From the NCBI GenBank assembly GCA_964393115.1, contig CAYMST010000055.1, positions 1 through 22,325 of the forward strand: DNA of 22,325 bases. Reading direction: 5' to 3'. The DNA comes from CAYMST01 sp964393115. Its GTDB lineage: Bacteria; Bacteroidota; Bacteroidia; Cytophagales; Cyclobacteriaceae. The notes under the pieces are model-generated. The model was not told where the DNA came from and did no database searches. It saw nothing but the letters and a program-made list of their open reading frames with translations. Below, piece by piece: positions 1 to 6,493 of this stretch. How positions within the stretch are numbered: position 1 is the first letter of the stretch; each line of letters opens with the position of its first letter. A program made the position numbers and the translations under genes.

Positions 1-1028
1 TACACTCTTTCCTCTACTGCAGATCCGAAATACATCGCTGATAACAGTGTAAATACATAAGCCTGCAGTAATGCAACGAACAACTCAAGAAAATTCATGA
101 ATATGGCAAACGGCACACTTACCACCGCTACAGCACTACTCTTGAATAAGAAAATCAAACTAAACAAACTCAAGATGATAATATGACCCGCCGTTATATT
201 AGCGAAAAGCCTCATCATCAAAGAGAATGGCTTTGTCAAAATACCGATAAGTTCGATTGGTATAAGAATAAGAAGTACTGGAAAAGGCACGCCAGGGGTA
301 GCAAAAATATGCTTCCAGTAGGCCTTTCTAGAACTACCAAGAGTAATGGATAATACGACAACCGCCAATACCATGGTAAAAGCGATATTACCCGTCAAGT
401 TTGCTCCACCCGGAATCAACCCCAATAAGTTATTGAACCATATGAAGAAGAACAAAGTCAATAAGAATGGAAGAAACCGCTCGTATCTCGCGCCAATATT
501 TGGCTTAGCCACCTCATCTCTGATAAATATGATTATCGGCTCGAAGAATGCTTGCACGCCTTTTGGCGCTCGACCTTCGTTTTTCTTGTATCCCTGTGCT
601 ACTCTGGTAAACAGCCACAACATTAAAATCACACTTATGAACATTGAAGCCACGTTCTTAGTAATCGACAGATCAACAATTATTTGAAGATCTTCTTCTA
701 CTGAGACGATTTTACCATGATGATTTTCCACCCCTTTGTAATGCACCGGATGATGATGCTCATCATATAGGTTAGCAGAAGAAAATGTTAAAAATCCGTG
801 ATTCGTGTACAAAATCACTGGTAGATAGAGTGTTCCGTAATGCCCATCAAAGAAATGCCATTCGTATGCATCCTTGATGTGATGTGTTATCATATCACCT
901 GGATTAAACCCCTCCTTATCATCACCAGAAGAAGCGCTGGCATTAAAAAAGTTGCCCATAAAAAGCACGCAACATAAGGCAGTGACTATGAAATAATTAG
1001 GGCGGTGAAATTTTTTCGTTTTCGACAT
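1..1028 (-). CDS. atpB: F1Fo ATP synthase subunit a (AtpB), 3' end at window edge
   Basis: Subunit a forms the proton half-channels of the membrane Fo sector and faces the c-ring. Translating the minus strand from the ATG at 1028-1026 gives 342 codons, all open, ending at the window edge with TA, so the stop may lie one base outside. The first ~32 residues look like a signal peptide, followed by a His-rich periplasmic extension (residues ~89-106) typical of Bacteroidota AtpB. Several membrane helices follow. The essential arginine sits in LMMRLFANITAGH (Arg273), and ELFVALLQAYVFTLL near residues 315-329 is the conserved last helix with Glu315 and Gln322. The start codon overlaps the stop of the gene before it by one base (TAATG), which suggests coupled translation. 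It is the last gene here of the peptidase-bactofilin-atpZ-atpI-like operon; the c, b, delta and alpha genes would be expected beyond position 1. Confidence 0.96.
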   Translation of the reverse strand, partial: MSKTKKFHRPNYFIVTALCCVLFMGNFFNASASSGDDKEGFNPGDMITHHIKDAYEWHFFDGHYGTLYLPVILYTNHGFLTFSSANLYDEHHHPVHYKGVENHHGKIVSVEEDLQIIVDLSITKNVASMFISVILMLWLFTRVAQGYKKNEGRAPKGVQAFFEPIIIFIRDEVAKPNIGARYERFLPFLLTLFFFIWFNNLLGLIPGGANLTGNIAFTMVLAVVVLSITLGSSRKAYWKHIFATPGVPFPVLLILIPIELIGILTKPFSLMMRLFANITAGHIIILSLFSLIFLFKSSAVAVVSVPFAIFMNFLELFVALLQAYVFTLLSAMYFGSAVEERV

Positions 1029-1411
1029 TATTGGGTCTGCTCTTTCAAATTCGGGCGCAAGTTAGACAACAAAATAATTAATTCAAATATCAAGTATGCC
1101 AAATAGAAAGCGAAGAAATTAATGATGAACAACTTCTTATCCATCACTCCAATAACCAATACAATAACTGCTGTAAAAACCGACGTAAGAAACCTAATCG
1201 ACACAGAACCAAGTAAGTATAGCGAAAAGGAATCCGGCTTGTTTTTGTGGGCGTACTCTAACATTCTATTGATAAGGAATCCTTGGAGTACAAAAAAGCC
1301 TAATATCCAGTAAATAAAATGATGAGCCAGTGCAGGAAAATATATTGTGATTAGTATCGTTACTATCGCTGCGATAGCCGATATAATCATATGACCTCTG
1401 TTAAGATTCAC
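1028..1411 (-). CDS. small membrane protein of the ATP synthase operon (AtpI-like)
   Basis: A 127-residue very hydrophobic protein with about four predicted membrane helices (roughly residues 8-25, 30-50, 65-88, 92-115) and a short polar C-terminus. It lies between atpZ and atpB, where many bacteria carry atpI, whose products assist c-ring assembly or Mg2+/Ca2+ handling. I recognise no family motif, so the AtpI-like label comes from position, size and topology. The start used is GTG at 1411-1409, 27 bases after the atpZ stop; an ATG seven codons later is the alternative. Its TAA overlaps the atpB ATG by one base, so the two genes are probably translationally coupled. Confidence 0.72.
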   Translation of the reverse strand: MNLNRGHMIISAIAAIVTILITIYFPALAHHFIYWILGFFVLQGFLINRMLEYAHKNKPDSFSLYLLGSVSIRFLTSVFTAVIVLVIGVMDKKLFIINFFAFYLAYLIFELIILLSNLRPNLKEQTQ

Positions 1412-1438
1412 TTGTGTGTATTTAGAAATTTTCGGTTA

Positions 1439-1645
1439 TCAACGAGTAAGACCTTTGATAACCAGATACATAGCGGCAAAGACCGAAATTATAGACGCGG
1501 TGAGTGTATAAACCGGGGTCTCAGTACTAGAATATTCATCCAGTTTTCTCCCAGCTAATACACCCACCAAGATGACGCCCATCATTTCAAAAGCGATCCC
1601 GGAGTACTTTAGAAATTGATTATGTTTTTTTTGAGGCTGTTTAAT
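1439..1645 (-). CDS. atpZ: AtpZ/AtpI-type ATP synthase accessory protein, probable ATT start
   Basis: A 68-residue two-helix protein of the ATPase gene 1 (AtpZ/AtpI) family. It has the family pattern: a basic N-terminus, QFLKYSGIAFEMMGVILVG, a charged GRKLDE turn, then a second helix ending in KGLTR and TGA at 1441-1439. Family members help assemble the c-ring or handle divalent cations. In this frame a TAG lies at 1654-1652, and between it and the conserved region there is no ATG, GTG or TTG. The only plausible initiator is ATT at 1645-1643, which overlaps the bactofilin TAA as ATTAA. The first in-frame ATG lies inside the first helix and would remove the conserved QFLKYSGIAFE. A sequencing error in the A8 tract nearby is the other explanation, though no upstream ATG is open in the other frames either. 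The product is clear; the start is not. Confidence 0.8.
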   Translation of the reverse strand: MKQPQKKHNQFLKYSGIAFEMMGVILVGVLAGRKLDEYSSTETPVYTLTASIISVFAAMYLVIKGLTR

Positions 1646-2075
1646 TGGCTTCTAATATTGGGGCTTTTTTATTGTTGTGGTATTTATTATCGTTTTGTCC
1701 GATTTTTATCTCTTTGATGCTTACGCCCATTTTACAAGCACCGTTGAAGGTAGCACCACTCTCTACGATAAGTTTATTGGTGATAATATCACCGTGGATC
1801 ACCGCAGTAGATTTTAAGATCAATAGTTCAGACACCTCAACCGTACCACTAATTTCACCAGCAATTTCAGCATTTTGCGACAAGGTGTTACCATCCATTT
1901 TAGAGGAAGCAGCAGAAACAAACTTGGCCTTTGTTTTAAGGTTACCAATCATTTTCCCTTCAAGCCTGATGTTACCCAAAGTTTCAATATTTCCCTCCAC
2001 GGTCGTTCCTTTACCAATGTTATTGGCCAAGGTACTTACTCCTTCTTCCTGATTTTCTTTTTTGTTTTTTAACAT
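1641..2075 (-). CDS. bactofilin, polymer-forming cytoskeletal protein
   Basis: A 144-residue bactofilin. Bactofilins self-assemble without nucleotide into filaments at the inner membrane and act as scaffolds for cell-wall enzymes and cell shape. Residues ~20-125 form the right-handed beta-helix core: short repeats with regularly spaced Gly and hydrophobic residues (GKGTTVEGNIETLGNIRLEGK, then AEIAGEISGTVEVSE and similar). A Lys/Asn-rich flexible tail follows. The start is ATG at 2075, 9 bases after the stop of the M23 peptidase gene, its likely functional partner. The stop overlaps the proposed atpZ start. The gene is therefore inside a transcript that continues into the ATP synthase genes. 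Confidence 0.93.
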   Translation of the reverse strand: MLKNKKENQEEGVSTLANNIGKGTTVEGNIETLGNIRLEGKMIGNLKTKAKFVSAASSKMDGNTLSQNAEIAGEISGTVEVSELLILKSTAVIHGDIITNKLIVESGATFNGACKMGVSIKEIKIGQNDNKYHNNKKAPILEAN

Positions 2076-2084
2076 ACCAAGCGT

Positions 2085-2960
2085 TTAGAATTTAATGAAA
2101 TCCGACGGATCAATGGCATTTCCATTGTACCACATTTCAAAATGAAGATGAGGTCCACTAGTCATCTCTCCAGTATTTCCGATTATTGCAATTATTTCTC
2201 CTGCAGAAACAAAATTACCTACCTTTTTTATTAATTCCGAATTGTGCTTATACACGGAAATCAAATTGCTTCTATGCTGAATAGCAATGACATAGCCTGC
2301 ATCCATGGTCCAAGAAGCAAAAATCACGCTCCCGTCGGCGATACACTTCACCGGTTCATCCTTTACCGTTACGATATCGATTCCTAAATGTTCGACCGAA
2401 GGATTAAAACCATCCGATATGATCCCTTTATCTATAGGTGTAAAAAAGTATAAATCGCGAAGGTCGTTATATTCCTCATGCGATAAATTAACCACTTCCA
2501 AACCGTCCTTTTCAAATTCTTTTCTGAATATGGAGTCAATCGGATTGAGGCGCTCGTCAATTTTTTTGGGATCAAATTCCTCATCAACAGGTTTTTTGAG
2601 TTGCTCGCTTTCGACTTCTACGTACTTGATATCTTCACCGCGAACGATGTTTTCAATATTACCAATGTACTGATCTTTTAGGCGGGCCTGCTCAACTAAA
2701 GAGTCTACTTTAACAGACATCTCGTACACCTGACGGTTGGCAACCATTTGAGCATATCTTGGGTCGAACCATCGATCCATGACCACGGTTACCAAATAAA
2801 TCGCAATAGCTAGAAATACAATACTAATCCCTAATAGAATAAGAACGATCTTGGAGTAATTGAAGGTAATGGTCGTTTTTTCCTCAAAATTTTCCTCATT
2901 CCTTATAATAAGCAGGTATTTAGTCGTTAACCAGCTAGACAAAGTTTTTCTTTGAGCCAC
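2085..2960 (-). CDS. membrane-anchored M23 (LytM) peptidoglycan endopeptidase
   Basis: A 291-residue peptidase with a cytoplasmic N-terminus (residues 1-37), one membrane helix (~38-60), a coiled or extended periplasmic linker (~65-150) and a C-terminal LytM/M23 zinc domain (~170-288). All expected residues are visible: His191 and Asp195 in HLGID, His239 in VYKHN, and His271/His273 in GPHLHFEMW, so the enzyme should be active in cleaving peptide cross-links. In other bacteria bactofilins recruit an M23 peptidase through its short cytoplasmic tail (the LmdC case); the adjacent bactofilin here makes the same pairing likely. The start is GTG at 2960-2958, with no better ATG in frame. A promoter-like element lies just upstream. 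Confidence 0.93.
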   Translation of the reverse strand: MAQRKTLSSWLTTKYLLIIRNEENFEEKTTITFNYSKIVLILLGISIVFLAIAIYLVTVVMDRWFDPRYAQMVANRQVYEMSVKVDSLVEQARLKDQYIGNIENIVRGEDIKYVEVESEQLKKPVDEEFDPKKIDERLNPIDSIFRKEFEKDGLEVVNLSHEEYNDLRDLYFFTPIDKGIISDGFNPSVEHLGIDIVTVKDEPVKCIADGSVIFASWTMDAGYVIAIQHRSNLISVYKHNSELIKKVGNFVSAGEIIAIIGNTGEMTSGPHLHFEMWYNGNAIDPSDFIKF

Positions 2961-2992
2961 TCGTTCGAATTAGAATTATGGTGAATTTGAAA

Positions 2993-3024
2993 CAAAATTA
3001 TATATTTCTTAATGCTGTTTTAAA
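2993..3024 (-). promoter_or_regulatory. candidate promoter of the M23-bactofilin-atp operon
   Basis: On the minus strand TAATTTTG (3000-2993) fits the Bacteroidota -7 consensus TAnnTTTG exactly. A TTTA at 3024-3021 sits 20 bases upstream in the -33 position (consensus TTTG). The start codon follows about 33 bases downstream. This is a match to a short consensus in AT-rich DNA, so it is suggestive only. Confidence 0.4.
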
Positions 3025-3057
3025 TATTATTGCAAATCCTTCAAAAAACACTTTTTA

Positions 3058-6000
3058 TTGAAAGCTAACGCAACACTTAGATGGTTTCTCGCAGCATTGC
3101 TTATTAGCGCATGGTCATGTTCGCCCCAAAGTGAAGGTTTTGTAGCCACTAGGTTTCATAATACCACTGCACATTACAATGCTTACTTCTTAGCAAACGA
3201 AGAAATTGTCGCCATCGAATCAAGTATCAACGATGGGCAAGACTGGAACTACAATAGAATCTTACCGGTAGTACCTCTTTTTGACTCTACCGATGCAGCC
3301 GGGTTTACTGCCCAATCCGAGGAATGTCTTAAAAAGGCTTCTTTAATTATTGAAAGGCACCCCAAATCAAAATGGGTAGATGACGCTTATATATTGGTCG
3401 GTAAGGCACGTATGTACTCTTACGATTTCACCAATGCCGTAGAAACCTTTAAATACGTCAACACCAAAAGTAAGGATGAAAATGCTAGGCATGAAGCTTT
3501 AGTTAATCTCATGCGCACCTTCATCGAAGCGGGTGAGCATAAAAACGCACAAGCAGTCTCTGATTACCTAAAAAAGGAAAAGCTCGATAAAACTAATTTA
3601 GAAAGCCTATACATCATGCGCGCGTACTTTGCGCAAGTCAAAGAAGATCTGAAGGCAACGGTGAAAAACCTGACTTTAGCGTTTCCACTCATTAAAAAGC
3701 GTGAGAAAAAGGCTCGAATCGCATTTACTATTGGTCAAATTTATCAGGAGCTTGGCCGCGACTCAAAGTCCTTTGAATACTACCAAAAAGCGCTGCGTAG
3801 CAGTCCTAGTTACGAGTTAAGTTTTTATACCAAACTCAACATGGGGCAAGTAACCACCCTATCAGATGAAGGCAACTTGAAGAAAATAAGAAAATACTTT
3901 AGTAAACTATTGAAAGACCGAAAAAACGAAGAATATAAGGATAAAATTTACTACGAGATGGGACGGTTTGAATTCAAAACATACCATCTCGATGAAGCCA
4001 TTGTCAACTACAAAAACTCCGTGCAGTCTAGTGTCGGAAATGAACGACAAAAGGCTTATTCATACTATGAGCTTGCTAAAATACACTACGATAGTCTTCA
4101 GAATTATGAAGTGGCAAGTGCCTATTACGACAGTACTGTGGCCTCGATGCCAAAAGACGAAGAGTTTTACGAAGACCTTGTTAAGCGGCAGGAAGCTCTC
4201 AAGGAGTTTGTTGTCAATATCAATATTGTTCGGAAAAACGATAGCCTTATCGCCCTCACCAACATGGACAGCCTGGAGCTTATCGGTATGCTGGAGGAAA
4301 TTATCAACGAAGAACTGGCTCAAGAGGAAGAGGAAGCCAAACGTCAAAAGAAACTGGACCGACTTAAAGCAGTAGCCCAAGCAAACACTGATCCGTTTGA
4401 AGAGTTTCAGGAAGTAGGAACCAATCAAAATAATAAAGGTGGATGGTACTTTTACAATCCATCCCTTGTACAAGCAGGAAAAGCAGCATTCCAAAGAACC
4501 TGGGGACCAAGAACTTTGGAAGATCACTGGAGAAGATCTAAGAAGGCTGCCATATTACAAGCAACAGAAGATGGTGAAGAAAGTGAAGGGCTAGAAACAG
4601 ATTCTGTAAAAGTGGATTCTGCCGCAGCAGCTGCCCTTGCCGCACTGGATACGTTGAGTGAGTTAGAAAAAAGATCTCGTAGCTACCTGGCAACTGTCCC
4701 GTTTGATGAAGAAGCAAAAATTAAACTTTATGATGAGACAGAAGAAGCTTTATATAACCTCGGTTTCATTTATAATTTTAGCTTAGAAGAAAAAAGAAAT
4801 GCCATTTCAGCATTTGATCGGGTAATTGAAGAATTTGATACGTCCAGTTTCAGACCAGAGTCTTTTTATCAAAACTACCTGATCTTCAAAGGACTCGAAA
4901 AGGAAGATACCGCCTTAATCTATGCCGATTCCTTAAAAGCACAATACCCGGATAATGTATTTGCCCGGCTTATAGACAATCCAAACTACTTGGAGGACAA
5001 TGATAGAGCGGTAGCACAACTGGTCAGAGACTACAATACAGCTTATAAACTGATTGAAAATGGTTTTTATGACCAAGCCTATCAATTGGTGGATTCTACC
5101 ATTGTCAACTGCACCGTCCCCAACGATTTTTTAGATAACCTAGAGTTCCTAAAAGTGATCATATCTTCGAAAACTCGAGAGGAGTATTTATATCAATTTG
5201 AAATCAATCACTTCCTTCGTGAAAATCCAAAATCTGACCTTGTAGCGTATGCAAACGGGCTAAAATCATCTATAGAGACATATCAGTCCGAACTGTTTAG
5301 TAGCTCCATTGGGCGATTTAATCATCCATATGACTCTATTTACTATGTGATTATACGGTCAGAAACACCGGCATCAGAAGAAAATAACGCTATACTTAAG
5401 GAAATTATAGGGGACAGTTCTAATTATCGCTTCTCAGACTTATTGGTAGACCAGAAAAAATATATTTTGATGATCAAAGACTTCGGTTCTTCTAGAGAAG
5501 CTGAGGCTTTCTTACATAAAAATATTAAAGACACCTTTGATGTCGCTTGTGTGATTTCAGACCAAAACTTCAAAGAGGGTTATGAGACGAAAAGCCTGGA
5601 TTATTATTTCCAAGCCAAAGGACTCATGACCGTAAAAGAAGCACTTAAGACAACGGCTAAAGTGGAAGAGACTCCTCAAAAAGATGTCGTCAAATCTGAG
5701 ACCAAGGAAGAAAAAGTAAAAAAAGTATATGCCGTTGGTGAAGAGCAACCCATGCCCAAAGGGGGAATGGGAGCTTTCTATTCATTCGTAGGCAAGGAAA
5801 TGAGCTATCCTCGTGAAGCGCAGCGGAACGGCGTACAAGGTAAGGTTTTCGTGTCGTTCGTCGTAAATGAAGATGGAAGCCTATCTGACATTAAAGTTCC
5901 ATATGGCATTGGGTATGGATGCGACGAAGAAGCCATTCGCGTTTTTAAACTATCGCCCAAATGGAACCCAGGGAAAAACTCTGGCAAGCCTGTTCAGGTC

Positions 6001-6402
6001 AAAATGCTATTACCGTTAACATTTAAATTAGATGGGGGCGAGCCAATCTTTAATCCAAAGGAGATTGCAAATAGGGTATCTAACTATAATTCACCTACAG
6101 GTGCTCGTCCAAAGAACGGTATAAAAGGATTTTATAAATCCATTAAAAAGAATCTAAAATACCCTGAAGAAGCTCGAAAAAAAGGCATAGAAGGCCAGGT
6201 TTTTATTGCCTTTAAAGTAGAGACCAGTGGAAAACTAAGCGAGTTCGAAATAGTAGATGGTCTAGGATATGGATGTGATGAGGAAGCTCTTCGGGTTTTC
6301 AAGCTACAACCTAACTGGTTTCCTGCTAAACCAGAGGGCACTCCAGTTGAGTCTGAGATGATCTTACCCGTTAATTTCCAAAAGAAAAGAGCCAAACGTT
6401 AA
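3058..6402 (+). CDS. porW: PorW/SprE-like T9SS TPR lipoprotein with two C-terminal TonB domains
   Basis: A 1114-residue lipoprotein. The signal peptide ends in SAWSC, giving lipid-anchored Cys21, followed by the PorW/SprE-type start RFHNTTAHYNAYF. Residues ~60-400 hold TPR-like helical repeats; a Glu/Lys-rich linker follows, then more helical repeats (~540-750). A segment at ~760-870 (DSIYYVIIRSE...) resembles the small alpha/beta domain found in such lipoproteins. PorW/SprE proteins are needed for type IX secretion and gliding. Unusually, two TonB C-terminal-type domains follow at ~894-994 and ~1015-1114, both with SYP/KYPEEAR, a GYGCDEEA(I/L)RVFKL core and a closing L-P-(L/V)-x-F strand. 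The start is TTG at 3058; the frame has a stop at 3010-3012 and no ATG before the signal peptide. The family call rests on the N-terminus and layout; the TonB domains are clear. Confidence 0.82.
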   Translation: MKANATLRWFLAALLISAWSCSPQSEGFVATRFHNTTAHYNAYFLANEEIVAIESSINDGQDWNYNRILPVVPLFDSTDAAGFTAQSEECLKKASLIIERHPKSKWVDDAYILVGKARMYSYDFTNAVETFKYVNTKSKDENARHEALVNLMRTFIEAGEHKNAQAVSDYLKKEKLDKTNLESLYIMRAYFAQVKEDLKATVKNLTLAFPLIKKREKKARIAFTIGQIYQELGRDSKSFEYYQKALRSSPSYELSFYTKLNMGQVTTLSDEGNLKKIRKYFSKLLKDRKNEEYKDKIYYEMGRFEFKTYHLDEAIVNYKNSVQSSVGNERQKAYSYYELAKIHYDSLQNYEVASAYYDSTVASMPKDEEFYEDLVKRQEALKEFVVNINIVRKNDSLIALTNMDSLELIGMLEEIINEELAQEEEEAKRQKKLDRLKAVAQANTDPFEEFQEVGTNQNNKGGWYFYNPSLVQAGKAAFQRTWGPRTLEDHWRRSKKAAILQATEDGEESEGLETDSVKVDSAAAAALAALDTLSELEKRSRSYLATVPFDEEAKIKLYDETEEALYNLGFIYNFSLEEKRNAISAFDRVIEEFDTSSFRPESFYQNYLIFKGLEKEDTALIYADSLKAQYPDNVFARLIDNPNYLEDNDRAVAQLVRDYNTAYKLIENGFYDQAYQLVDSTIVNCTVPNDFLDNLEFLKVIISSKTREEYLYQFEINHFLRENPKSDLVAYANGLKSSIETYQSELFSSSIGRFNHPYDSIYYVIIRSETPASEENNAILKEIIGDSSNYRFSDLLVDQKKYILMIKDFGSSREAEAFLHKNIKDTFDVACVISDQNFKEGYETKSLDYYFQAKGLMTVKEALKTTAKVEETPQKDVVKSETKEEKVKKVYAVGEEQPMPKGGMGAFYSFVGKEMSYPREAQRNGVQGKVFVSFVVNEDGSLSDIKVPYGIGYGCDEEAIRVFKLSPKWNPGKNSGKPVQVKMLLPLTFKLDGGEPIFNPKEIANRVSNYNSPTGARPKNGIKGFYKSIKKNLKYPEEARKKGIEGQVFIAFKVETSGKLSEFEIVDGLGYGCDEEALRVFKLQPNWFPAKPEGTPVESEMILPVNFQKKRAKR

Positions 6403-6409
6403 GCACTCA

Positions 6410-6437
6410 AAAACGAGTATCAAAGCTTACTCATTTT
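6410..6437 (+). terminator. candidate terminator hairpin after porW-like gene
   Basis: AAAACGAGTA at 6410-6419 pairs with TACTCATTTT at 6428-6437 with one mismatch and an 8-base loop, and the 3' arm ends in TTTT. It starts 8 bases after the porW-like stop. The stem is AT-rich and interrupted, so strength is doubtful. Confidence 0.4.
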
Positions 6438-6446
6438 CGAATATCG

Positions 6447-6477
6447 TTTTTACCATCTATAGTTTATTATAACTTTG
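6447..6477 (+). promoter_or_regulatory. candidate promoter of the PBP1A gene
   Basis: TAACTTTG at 6470-6477 fits the -7 consensus TAnnTTTG, with TTTT at 6447-6450 nineteen bases upstream in the -33 position. The PBP start codon follows 16 bases later, giving a very short leader. The preceding hairpin and this element together suggest that the PBP gene starts a new transcript. Confidence 0.42.
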
Positions 6478-6493
6478 ACTAAATTGAATCGCT

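Noticed and set aside
346..687. Plus-strand 113-codon frame inside atpB
   Set aside because: It is antisense to an atpB frame that is continuous and strongly conserved (Arg273 motif). Its own protein has no recognisable features.
4060..4527. 155-codon antisense frame within the porW-like gene
   Set aside because: It is long by chance opposite a Glu/Lys-rich coding region. The sense frame has clear repeats and domains.
5750..6390. DNA-level tandem duplication at the end of the porW-like gene
   Set aside because: The two TonB-type domains are similar in protein sequence but the bases have diverged strongly, so this is an old domain duplication and not a recent repeat.
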